From Styela clava (Eukaryota > Chordata > Ascidiacea > Stolidobranchia > Styelidae), in NCBI RefSeq assembly GCF_964204865.1, contig NC_135256.1:19931703-19995702 (forward strand): DNA of 64,000 bases. The letters are read 5' to 3'. The stretch's first letter is position 1, and each line of letters opens with the position of its first letter. A model generated the notes under the pieces. The model was not told the origin of the DNA and did no database searches. It saw nothing but the letters and a program-made list of their open reading frames with translations. The position numbers and the translations under genes were made by a program. Below, piece by piece: positions 34,857 to 45,608 of this stretch.

Positions 34857-37800
34857 TTATCCAGATCCTTCAATAGCTGGAGCAGGAGCAGATTCTGGTT
34901 GACCATTATGTTCAACAGCTCCCTAAATGACATGAATATACGGTTATGTACAATATATTTTGTTGATACAAATTTACGCACACAAAATTCTATTATAAAG
35001 CAGGACTAACTAGGTACTTATCTATCCATGCTTATGCACCGGTGGGATACGTATGCACATAATGCAAGGATGCTTTAGCAAGATTGAACAAAACTACTAA
35101 TCTAAGCAAGTTCTTGAATCACTTAGAACGAAGGAAGATTACTAAAAATGTCAATTATTCGATGACAAACTAAAAATATTATAGCTGTTACTGACTTTCA
35201 ATTCTTTCAAATTTTTTTGATATATGAAAAAAGTGAACTAATATTGGAAATGAGAATATATTGTGAATTTCAACATAACATTTAAATGTCCTCCATAAGG
35301 ATATTGATAGTTAAATAAACAGTTTCACTATTGAGTTGCCACTACGACGATTAGCCTACCTTCTCAGGATCTCCTTGTTCGCCTTCGCCTTTAGGACGTC
35401 TTGGACCTTTTGGCCGACGAGGTCTGTATTTACGAGGTGGACGGTTGTTTCCATCCTGTTGAACTTGTCCACCTTCTTCATTGTTTTCTGCAGCTTCACC
35501 ATCTTCACGAGGAGGGCGAGGACGACTGAAACATATCCAGGAGCATTAAGTGTCAAGAATGTATTAATAAGAGATAAGCTAAGCCAAACAAGACCAATAT
35601 GGTGTTTAAATTAGACTGTAATCACAATGAATAAGGTGAAGTACAATACAAGAGCGCATGAGAGGAAGTGGGCTTTGCTTCTCAGCAAGATTTTATTTTC
35701 GTTATTGACTATGGCAAGTCAGTTGAATTGGTCCTAAACACATATCCGCATTTTACATAAATCTGGCCCAGGGATGGTCCGATGGACAAAACCAAAAAAT
35801 TTACAATCCCAAATAGATACATTATGACTACATAGACCAAAAAGGGCCAGATACAAATTACTTGATGAAACCAGCGGGCTACACCTTTATTTAACATACA
35901 ATTCTAGTATTTGCAAACACAAAAATTCTGGTTATTACTTATCGATTTTAATCTGTAAGTATGTTGATAGGTATTAGTCTGTCTGTTAGATGCACACGAT
36001 ATCTCACGAAAGAGAGATTGGATCTGCTCCAGATTTTGCATGTGCATTCATCTTATCTCGGACCAGAAGCCTATTGATTTTGGGCGAATTATGTCGTATA
36101 ATTATCGAGTTATTAATTAGTGATGGGACACAGGGTGTCACTATGGAGTAAGAGCGCTGTTTTGGGGGATCCCCTAACGTTGGCCTTTTTAACACGCACA
36201 AGCTCGAGTATAAGCTTTGCAAAGCATCCTAAATTAAAAACTTGTTTCGCGGCCGCACCTCATTCAAAATTGGCACTTCCCCATGGGCCGCACAATTTTT
36301 CCTCGAGGGCCACAGGTTGCACACCCTTGACATAAACTACAGACATATTATTTTAGATCATAGCCAGGTAGAATAATAAGAATAATAGTATAGTAAAATT
36401 CAATAGACTATGTGAAACTAACTAATGTCAACTGGAATGCACTCATTGAAAACTTGTTATCGGGTTGACGCTGTTATCTTACCGAGGTCTGAATCTACGT
36501 CTTCGTGGTGGAGGTGGACGTTCACCCCCTTCTTCGCCATTCACCTGGGCCTCACCGCCCTCTTCACCTTCTCCCTCCTATAAATCAAATAATGAAATAT
36601 TAATACAGTACTCCACAAGAAAAGTAATGCAGTACATTGCCAATGAATATTTCGAAAGAAAAGACAATTACTTGTGGATTTTTTCTTGGACGACGTGGTC
36701 TTGGACGTCGTGGGCGACGCTGTTCTCTTTTTTCTCCTTCGCCCTCTTTTTGCTCTCCATCTTCCTGGTTTTCACCTTCCTATGACATTCGAAAACAGTT
36801 AACTCAGCAACTGAAAGAAGCTCCATGGGAACATAAGTATATATTCTATATCCACACTGGATATTCTTTAAAAGGAGAAAAGTTAACACAATACAGTGGA
36901 AACCAGGCAAAACAACCTACCGGTACCTCTCTAGTTCTAAACTTCGGTGTTGAATAAATTCCCATTTATTCAAATTTTGAAATAGCATAACTAGAAAAGC
37001 AACCAATACTACAGATGTAAATGATAACATCCATCTACAATTTAACTTATAAATGATGCATAAAACTTTGGTTTATGAATCATGTTGAAATATTTTGTTT
37101 ATTCTCAAAACAACCAATATTAAACACCAGATATTTCAAAGTACGTTAAACAAGTTGCATGCATTAGTTAAACTGCTTATGATTATGATGCAGGCCTAAC
37201 ACCATTCATGCGTTAAGTTCAAACACCTTTTAAAATGAAAATTTATATGCCAAGATAATCCACGTTGAAAATAATGAAAACATGGGTCTGTCAATGATTT
37301 CAAATCTCCGGGATCGCAAGTATAATTTACGCTTCTTAGAGAAGAATTTATGGCTTGGGCAACTTCAATACCTACCTCTTCACGTCTAGGACGTCGATTT
37401 CGGAACCATGGGGGACGTCTTCTGTATCGTCTGGGAGGGGGTCTGTTCTGTTGTTCCCCATCTTCATCATTACCTTGACCCTCTTTCGAGTCACCCTCTT
37501 CACCAGTGTTAATATGTCTCTGGAGAGGCCGAAGAAATGCCTATAGTCATTTATAGCTTTCTATTCTTAATTTTCAATTATGCCACTGCAATGGCCCCTA
37601 AACCAATGTTTGATACTGGGAGAGATCTGGATTCGTATTACTGATGATATGACATGATAATGTGACGATTTAATGAATCATGCATATATTCTCATGGCGA
37701 TGCCTAGTAGGCTATTGCTTCCAAACCAGATAGTAAATACAAACATGTATTAAAACAGAAGCGACTAAGGCTAGTTTTCACCGAACTATAAGAACTGCAC

Positions 37801-40418
37801 ACAACATATTTAGTAAATTTACTTAACAGAATAACCATGCATTAACATTTGCAAAGCTGATAAACATCAGACAGACTGGGGAATGAGGATGTCCAAAATT
37901 TAATGCCGACAAAATGGAAAAATTTGGATTACGACAGACAATAATCTTATTTAATTTGATTTACATTTCACTAGATTACAGTCTTACTTGCTTGGAAAAA
38001 ACATGAAGAAGGTACACTAAGAGGAAATAATAATATCATATTATTATAACAATTACTACCCCACTGAGCTGGCTTCAAAGTATAAATAGTATTTAGTGAA
38101 AAAGATCATGCTATTTCGATGTGGTCATATCTCATGAATAGATCTTTGCAAACTTCATGCATTGGTTTTTAGTCACCGCCACTTTCTAATTAGTCACCTG
38201 GGGTCTTGGACGACGACGATACTGTGGACGATATCTTCGGCGGTCGGCCGCATATTTGCTGCCTTGAACCGGAGCACCCTCTGGTCCCGTAACGTTTGCA
38301 GCTTCAGGTAAACCCTTGTACAGATAATGGATTGTAAAAAATTGAAAAAACTATAAATAAACAATGGCAAATAAATAAAGTAATAGTAGTAAACAATTTA
38401 GAGCAGGCCATACCTTTTCCCCTTCAACAACATCAAACTCTACAACTTCGCCATCCCCCACACTGCGGAGATATTTCCGTGGGTTGTTTCGAATAATTGC
38501 AGTTTGATGGATGAACACATCTTCTTTGTTATCATCACGGTTGATGAATCCATACCCGTTTCGAACGTTAAACCACTTCACAACTCCTGTACACTGGGTA
38601 GCTAAAAAAATAAACAAAGTTAAATAAATAAGTGGAAAATAAGATTTAAAAAATCAAACAACATTGGAATGTGTGTCAACAAAAATACAGCTGCAGGAAT
38701 AATTCTTCTAAGACACACCAATGTATAACATTTAATAAATAGATACCAAACCAGATTCCTCGAAGTCTCAAAAAAATCATTCACAAACCTAGGTAAGTTG
38801 CTTAATCATAAGCAAGAATAAGTCCATTCAAAACAATATTCCTTTCGTGTGATATCAATTTAGGTTCAGTATAAAAATGCCATAGTCAATATACAAGGTC
38901 ATGATTATGTTGGACTTGATTTTTATCCAAAATTGAAACTTTTATCTAAAATTAAAATCTAACTCCTAGTTGGGAATTATGTGGAATCATTGAACGACTA
39001 ACACATCTGATAACAGACTTCGGTAAATACTAGGCCTAATAAAGTTATAAACCTATCATGTCTGGGCAACAGGTACATATGGCATGGGAATAGGGTGGCT
39101 TTGACCATACTGCCATTACTGCATTAAGATCACAAAGTCTATGTCCGATCTAAATTATACCAATATTGGGAGATCAGGAGATGTTTAGAAATTGGAATAA
39201 GGGTAAAGACAAACATTGAAAGTGAACTGAATGATCATTGGTCTTGGTATATATAAGTACAGAAGTATAATAAAAGTACTAATGATATTAATCAATTCAA
39301 TGCAATTACTACTGAATAAATTTTGGCATATGTGGTTTAGACCCTACCACTGCCTGAATGTTGCATAACAGTGTAAAGTAGTAGGTTATCTATAACAGTA
39401 TAATGTTATTTACCATGTCGAAAAGCAGAAAAAGGGTTTATATTCCATGTTTTTCATTAACCATGTACAGACTGACAGATGTACCAGTATCGAGTCTCAT
39501 GTAGTTTCGACCTAACATACTTCTAGTGGGCATAGCGTACCAAAATCTTCATGTGTCAATCCTAACCCCCACCTGATTATGCTATTCAAAAATTAAGTCA
39601 CTACGACATCACAGTGATGTAACGGAGCCCTTCAAACTATACGAACTGTCATCCAAGACGTGCAGACGAGCACCCAAAATCAAACAGCTATTTCTCTCGT
39701 TTTCTCGGCGCGACGATCTCAATATGAGAGACATCGATGACGTTAGTCAGTTCCTCATCGTCTGCGCCAATGCCATTTCGGGCAATCATACGTATATTTG
39801 GCAAGCTCTATGACGTGATTGTGATGCGGTAGTGACATAATTTTTGGATTGCTTAGTCAGATACCGGTAGGGGTTATGATTGACACATGAAAAATTTGTC
39901 ATGCTACGCCCACTAGATGTATGTTAGGTACGAAACTACACGGGCCCAAGGTATCCTATTGTATAGACCTAAACCAGTAAACTTATTTTAAAATTTTTAA
40001 AATTAGCCTAATTGTGTTGATACAGTGACAGTTGGTTATTTCTGTATTTGGTGATGGCAGAATTCAAGAACTGACAAAACAAAAGCTCTCAAACTACAAA
40101 GTCTGAAAGTGCAGAAGTGAATGCGTTTTACTGTTTTAAATTAAGAACCGCAATTTCAGCTTGTCCAAAGACTGCAAGATAATATTATTCATGCACCATA
40201 AAAAATCAGAACATACGGTAATAAAGGCATAAAAATAGACGAACTAGTTCGAACGACAAGCACCGCAGAACCAATTTAAACACAGTCAATGAGAATTACA
40301 GGTTTCAAAATATGACAAGTTTAGAACATAATAATCCTATAAACGTACCCAGAACTTTCTTCTCGCCCTTTACAGAATCAACTGCGTGGCTTTCTGTTGC
40401 TACCTCGGCGTCCGACAT
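34857..40418 (-). CDS. YBX1: Y-box cold-shock-domain RNA/DNA-binding protein (8 exons)
   Basis: Exons on the minus strand: 40349-40418, 38414-38601, 38198-38314, 37376-37519, 36672-36779, 36483-36577, 35360-35525, 34857-34922. Phases agree and the product is 317 residues, near the ~324 of human YBX1. The N-terminus is [20 protein letters not shown]. The cold-shock domain follows ([19 protein letters not shown] to [14 protein letters not shown]), with RNP1-type GYGFINR and RNP2-type DVFIHQ. The linker [20 protein letters not shown] is the conserved post-CSD motif. The tail alternates basic/aromatic islands ([27 protein letters not shown]) and acidic islands ([17 protein letters not shown]), the classic Y-box tail for mRNP packaging. 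It ends AIEGSG. Whether it corresponds to vertebrate YBX1, 2 or 3 cannot be told; invertebrates often have one. Confidence 0.96.
35760..36327. mobile_element. Degenerate hAT-type element, same family as 41700-42863
   Basis: The left part (AGATACAAATTACTTGATGA, CACCTTTATTTAACATAC) aligns with 41737-41790, and the right part (CAAAATTGGCACTTCCCC, GTTGCACACCCTTG) aligns with 42803-42863. It lies in a YBX intron. Ends are poorly preserved and a duplication ACATAAAT/ACATAAAC is only tentative. Confidence 0.5.
39500..39940. mobile_element. MITE or foldback element with ~80-bp inverted repeats
   Basis: The left arm (GTAGTTTCGACCTAACATAC, TAGTGGGCATAGC, CATGTGTCAATCCTAACCCC) is mirrored in reverse by the right arm (GTAGTTTCGTACCTAACATA, TAGTGGGCGTAGC, CATGTGTCAATCATAACCCC). 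The interior is unique and non-coding. No target duplication is resolved. It lies in YBX intron 1. Confidence 0.75.
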
Positions 40419-40881
40419 GATGTTTCTACGTCTAATTAGGGCGATGTTTTTAGATCCCCGTTACACCTTGATCCGCGATACCCTTCCTGCTTCAGCGTCG
40501 CTAGATGTTAATGGGAGAGCGCACGGCCGTTGCACGTCACCGAGAGCTTTAAATAAGGAGAAAAAAGAAGCCGTTAACAAAAACAAAAAAAGAAAAGTTA
40601 CAACGCGACAGCTGAATGGCCCTAAACTCGAAGCAGCGGCTGTTTTCGCCCCTGAAGATTACAAAGAATTTATCACAGTACGAAATCGCAATTAGTTCAA
40701 AGGTTTTGCATCACATCACAAATCTTATAATATTTCACTTTTTTTTTCAATATTTGCCTGACTTTTTCGGAGAATCAGGCATTTAGTTTAGGGTTATCAT
40801 ATCTGCAAAGACAAAATCCCTGACAAAATTTAATGAGCCACATTGACCAATTTTGCAACCAAAACACGTTATACTGTACAG

Positions 40882-41227
40882 CAGAGCAGAGGTACTCAAC
40901 TTCCAAAGTAAAAGGGGTGTATGCCGCACATTTGAGTTTTAGGCCAATAGGGTCTTGTCTTCAGTATTTATAATTACTTACTCTTTTATATTGCTTTTAC
41001 GAGACGAATAAACATACATACATACATTTTAACCACAAAAGATGCGACGGGCCACAGAAAATTATTGTCACATATTTATACTATTGAATTTATTTATTAA
41101 TCTGATACTGATGTTTAATATGTTTCTTGAATTCATTTTTGTGCATTCTTTGGTTCATCAAAGATCTATGCGGGCCGCAAAATATGCATCGGGGGGCCGC
41201 ATGAGGCCCGTGGGTTGAGAACCCCTG
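40882..41227. mobile_element. hAT-type MITE (346 bp)
   Basis: The left end CAGAGCAGAGGTACTCAAC and the right end, in reverse CAGGGGTTCTCAACCCACGG, are imperfect inverted repeats, with an extra CAGAG on the left. A perfect 8-bp duplication CTGTACAG flanks it (40874-40881 and 41228-41235). GGGGGGCCGCATGAGGCCCG near the right end is a GC-rich subterminal hairpin common to these elements. Confidence 0.8.
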
Positions 41228-42059
41228 CTGTACAGTATTATGGTATAAATTCACGATGTATCCAAAGGCACAAGCTGTCGTCGCTTTCTCGTGAGAATAT
41301 AATAAATACAGAACAAAACGAAAAGAGCAAAATTGTTGCTTAATCTTTACCACTAGTGACTAAACCCTAGCTCGGAATAATGAAGTTTAGGTGAAGGTAG
41401 TTCAACCAAAATACCGATTACAAAATGCTGGCAGTTCAGATCATATGTGACATCACAATTATCTTAATGCGACGCCATCCGTGTTGCACAAAAATGCTAG
41501 AATGTGACAACAATATTATCAAACGGTTGTCATAGTTTTAAATGATTAGATGAACAATGAAAAAACATGGACACTGGTGTGAATACCTCAGGCCGCACGC
41601 TACATGCCGTTGCGCGTGGAATTTCCAACATTTGGGATACCATATTTCATATTTATCCTGAATATAGGGAAGTTGGTGATAGCGATTAATAATTCATATC
41701 AGGGGTATGCAACTTTTATTACAGGACGGTCAGATACAAGTAACTGGGTGAAGACACGCGCCGCACCTTTATTTAAGATAGCCTTTCCAGTAGTAGTTAC
41801 AAGCACAAAAAATTGTTTCTTTTTGTTATTAATTAATCTTACGGAATTGTTAGGGATCCTGCAGAAATGGGGAGTCAAAACGCATAAATTTCTAAAGAAA
41901 AATGTTTAAATTTATTGTCTCACTGACTATAACATTGTGTATTTTGCAACAGGATTTTGCTAGCTTGTCTTACTAATATGACAGTGGCACTCAGTTACTG
42001 GTATAGTCTCTGCGACGCAAAGAGATTGGAATTGCTCGCACGTACCAGATTAACTAAAC

Positions 42060-42763
42060 CAGTGGTTCTCAAACTTTTTGAAAAATTATGCATAACGGTC
42101 CCCTTTCAATTTTTCTAATGACTCGCGGTCCACCAAAGAAATGAAAACAAATAGCAACATGATATATCAAGCATTCGTCTATTGAATGGCAAACAGTTCA
42201 ATGAGATGGATGGGCCTGCTTGGCTCCCACTAGTTCTTCTACCTTGAGTTATGATTTGGATGACGCAACTCTCATAGCGTGTCTCACGTCCATTCTGTTT
42301 CAATATTTTGTTTTGAGCGAGTAACGTAGAAAAAGCTGCCTCACATTCGAAAGTTGTTGCAAATGGAATGAGCATTTTTAGTGTCATCTTGGCAACATCG
42401 GGATAGGACAGTGCCACTGTTTTTTTTTCCTTCCAGAAATTATCACAGCAAAACCAAATTTCACATATGAATTGTTATATCTAAATATATTTGTATGGCA
42501 GGGGGCATTTTTAAATAATCCCGAGAAAATTTACAATCAGATGCACACGCCTTCCATAAACAATACGCTCCGATTTACAGTAGCCTACTTGCCACGTTCA
42601 CCAACGTTTATTGAGTAATAATGTCTTCGGTAGAGCGTGTCGTGCGTTGGAGGAAGTATGACATCAGGATTTTACTTCAAATCAAAATGCTTTTGTGCCG
42701 AGGTTAAAGTTGTCTTGCGGTCCCCCCAAAATTGCTTCGCGGACCCCAGTTTGAGAACCAATG
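42060..42763. mobile_element. Nested hAT element carrying a transposase remnant (704 bp)
   Basis: Inverted repeats CAGTGGTTCTCAAAC and, in reverse, CATTGGTTCTCAAAC are flanked by a perfect 8-bp duplication AACTAAAC (42052-42059 and 42764-42771). The interior contains a decayed minus-strand transposase C-terminus, so it is a deletion derivative of an autonomous hAT element. Confidence 0.93.
42115..42417 (-). pseudogene. hAT transposase C-terminal remnant (ZBED5/FAM200-like)
   Basis: The frame reads YPDVAKMTLKMLIPFATTFE then CEAAFSTLLAQNKILKQN, which resembles the hAT C-terminal dimerisation segment of domesticated ZBED5/FAM200-type transposases (LIPFATTYLCE-FS pattern). Beyond ETRYES the similarity is lost, and no upstream catalytic core is present. 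Wholly inside the element at 42060-42763. Confidence 0.7.
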
Positions 42764-43381
42764 AACTAAACTAAAACACGTTTCGCGTGCACGCCATTCC
42801 AAATTGGCACTTCTCCCCGGACCGCACAATTTTTCCTTGCGCGCCGCAGTTTGCACACCCCTGATTTATATGGCCGATCATAGCCCAACATAGCATATAT
42901 ATATATATATATACTATGTGATGGAAGCGATGGAAATTTATGATAAAACCAGCTATATCAATATCTGAACTACTGTAGCCATGATCAGACAAGGCTGCGA
43001 ATATAGGATAGAGGCCGCAATAAAATAAATAATGTTGTCATCAACTTAAATGAAATCGATCCTTAGCAATGTAGTTGGGATAGAGCGTTATAAATTAACG
43101 TAGTTGTTTTTCAGGTTGCAAATCTTGTTTTATTGTAGCGGGTGTGGATCGTATATTTTTCGGAGCAAAAAAATCAGTATCATCTGATGAAACATCAAGG
43201 GAATTTCCGCTTCATAGTATGGTGATCCCCAGTTTGGAATGGCCTGGCTGCGCTTCTGTTTACCGTTACGCAGCTTCAGGCAAATGCTGTTACAATGTTT
43301 ATTTTATGATATAACAATACAATTGATCTCAACGCATTCGCAACGTCTTTCGGGAGTGCATGAATCCAAGGGGCGCAAAAT

Positions 43382-43555
43382 CAGTAGTAGAGGGAATCAG
43401 CCGGTTCGCACCGGTTCAAAAGAACCGTCTCACGAAATTTTATGAGATCAGCGAACCGGTTAGCATTACATGACTTTTGTAACAGAACCGCCTGAAAATT
43501 CGATATTTGTATATATGATGGAACCGGCTGACAAAAAATTTGAATCCCACCACTG
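43382..43555. mobile_element. hAT-type MITE rich in AACCGG words (174 bp)
   Basis: Its ends CAGTAGTAGAGGGAATCAG and TTGAATCCCACCACTG are imperfect inverted repeats. The 8-bp duplication CGCAAAAT/CGCAGAAT has one mismatch (43374-43381 and 43556-43563). The interior has multiple GAACCGG or CCGGTTC words. It is the same family, in the same internal arrangement reversed, as 61549-61729. Confidence 0.85.
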
Positions 43556-43979
43556 CGCAGAATGTCTCGGGAGTAAATGCCATTTCGCAATTTAGTCTTT
43601 CCCGCATATAATTCTCTCGTAGTAAAATTCCCTTCCAAACTTTTTGAAACGATTGTAATAAATAGATCATGTGGGCCTAAGTGTACTTTCATTACTCTCT
43701 CTCTCTCTTACACAACGAATACAAATTTTATGACTGGAAACCAACGACTAAGCAGGGAACTGACCAAAATCTGAAGTAAGATTTAAATCAAATTTTTCAT
43801 GAATGAAACCCCACTTAGTGAAAAATCTTTTAATTTTTTTAATGTGGGATCTAAATATACCTTAAACACGCTTAAACAACGTTTCTAAGTTTAGACATAA
43901 GAAATTTCAAACCAGAACTGAGACACCAAGAGACCAACACAGTTTTTGGCGCAACCTGTTTCTAAAGTACAAAAAAATT

Positions 43980-44215
43980 GGTGCTCCCGAAGTATGCGAA
44001 CCAAGATGGCGGATATCGGAACGTAACATGGGTAACAGGTTAGGGTTAGGCGATAATTTTTTTCCAATTTTCTTTATTTTAGTCCTATTATCAGTTCGAA
44101 GACTAGCCAAGAGCCTCCCGTAGTATTTATACCTAAAATTATGGCCTAACCCTAACCTAGTACACATATTACATTCCGATGTCCGCCATCTTGGTTCGCA
44201 TACTTCGGGAGCCCC
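43980..44215. mobile_element. Second copy of the 238-bp GGTGCTCCCGAAG MITE
   Basis: Nearly identical to 13889-14126, with the same ~42-bp inverted repeats and GGTTAGGGTTAGG arm word. A perfect 8-bp duplication AAAAAATT flanks it (43972-43979 and 44216-44223). The two copies differ mainly by a short CAGTTCGA-type repeat and a few substitutions in the interior. Confidence 0.93.
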
Positions 44216-44223
44216 AAAAAATT

Positions 44224-45383
44224 ATATATATATATAGACATTTTGCAAGCATAGCTTGGAAAAAGGTTCATTATATCAAGAAGCAATTCCATGAAAGTGA
44301 GTGTTGGACTGATTCGGTATTCGATTAGATTTATTGTTCTCTGACCCCCAAGTCAAGAATGACTACTCGTTTTTTAAGATAAAAAACGGTTAAACTCTCG
44401 GAATCTGACCGCTCGATGATCTAATCACTCACATCCATTTCAAATTTTTGATACGATTGGAGTGTATATACCTTTCTGGTCAACTGAAAAACGTAATATT
44501 TTTAATATATATATATATATGCCAAAATAATACGAGTGCAAAATGGAATATCAGGTATAATACTCTGGATTTACACAACATTCATTGACTGTCGAACGAC
44601 ATTACGGACGAGTGGATTTATCAATTTATGAAAATCGTATTGGTTGTACATTACCCTGGATAATAATCAGGTGTATTGTAGCGAATGTGGATTGTAACTA
44701 TTAATGTTTTTCAACCACCTTTGTATTACTAGTATTTTGAGTTGAATCAAAATGGGTCATTTTAGCCATTTCCCTGTTAATGATTTATAGCGACAAGCCT
44801 TAGTAATACTTACTAAGAATTACTGATTGGATTCAACCGCATAGCTGTATTAGAGTTTAAGTGTATACTTCAATATATCTGTTTTTGGATTCAATTGTGC
44901 AACTTTACAATATACGAACATTTGGCATTCTTATTGACCCCCGAAGCAATGCAGATCGGGCTTAGACTCTATTAACAGGTGATTCACCACATATATGAAA
45001 TGTTACCATTTGAACAACGTAATATTAATTTGACTGATTTTACACTTCGATTTGTCATCTTTCTCTAATTCTTTTATCTTCTGCTCTGTGGGTCCAATAC
45101 GATATTATCGCAGTATTTATTTTCCCCTTGATATATGTGCCTATTGCGTCAGATTTCGGCTGCGACTCGTTTTTCGCTACACACTCCACTTCTGGTAATG
45201 AGCTTGGGAAATTGCTTCCAACGATGGAGTAAACAGCAAAGATGGCAAAGGATCATTTCCAAATATCCAGCCAATTATTTACCTGTACCAAGATACCAAT
45301 GACCAAGGAAAAATACAGTCAGACTTGTTTTATTATTATATCAACCCAACCACAAACTAGAAAAGTACTTCGGTGTTATCATA
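44224..45383. other. Intergenic sequence without recognised features
   Basis: AT-rich, with short TA microsatellites near 44225 and 44508. No exon, RNA gene or transposon end could be supported. Confidence 0.5.
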
Positions 45384-45389
45384 TTTATT
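45384..45389 (-). promoter_or_regulatory. Candidate poly(A) signal of PSMA2
   Basis: AATAAA on the minus strand about 220 bases after the PSMA2 stop. Another AATAAA lies further on, near 45329. Confidence 0.4.
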
Positions 45390-45608
45390 GAGCTACAATG
45401 CTGAATTAGCAGCAAAACATTGTCATAACCCCAAACAACATAGTAACCCAGGTTGCGTTTCATATTTTACTTGTGTTGTGGTAAACAATCAGTAATCTTC
45501 AAACGAGAAACTGAGGGACAATTCAAAAACTAGACACAGAGGTGCACTAGATGCCCCAAGTAAAACTTGAGGAGAGTACTTTATCTGGTATCTGAATGCT
45601 GTAGAAAA

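Larger units (their letters stand above)
41700..42863. mobile_element. hAT-type element interrupted by a second hAT element
   Basis: The left end CAGGGGTATGCAAC and the right end GTTTGCACACCCCTG are inverted repeats. An 8-bp duplication with one mismatch flanks it, ATTCATAT (41692-41699) and ATTTATAT (42864-42871). An independent element occupies 42060-42763. Confidence 0.85.

Noticed and set aside
36465..36957. Plus-strand frames rich in Ser/Pro/Trp/Phe
   Set aside because: They are the antisense of Arg/Glu-rich YBX exons; the composition reflects that.
40312..40695. 127-codon plus frame overlapping the first YBX exon
   Set aside because: Its start region is antisense to coding YBX exon 1 and the rest lies in the YBX upstream or UTR region. 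Lys-rich composition without a domain or splice sites.
42895..42912. TA microsatellite, with others near 16415, 31085, 44505 and 62070
   Set aside because: Short simple repeats common in AT-rich genomes; not informative on their own.
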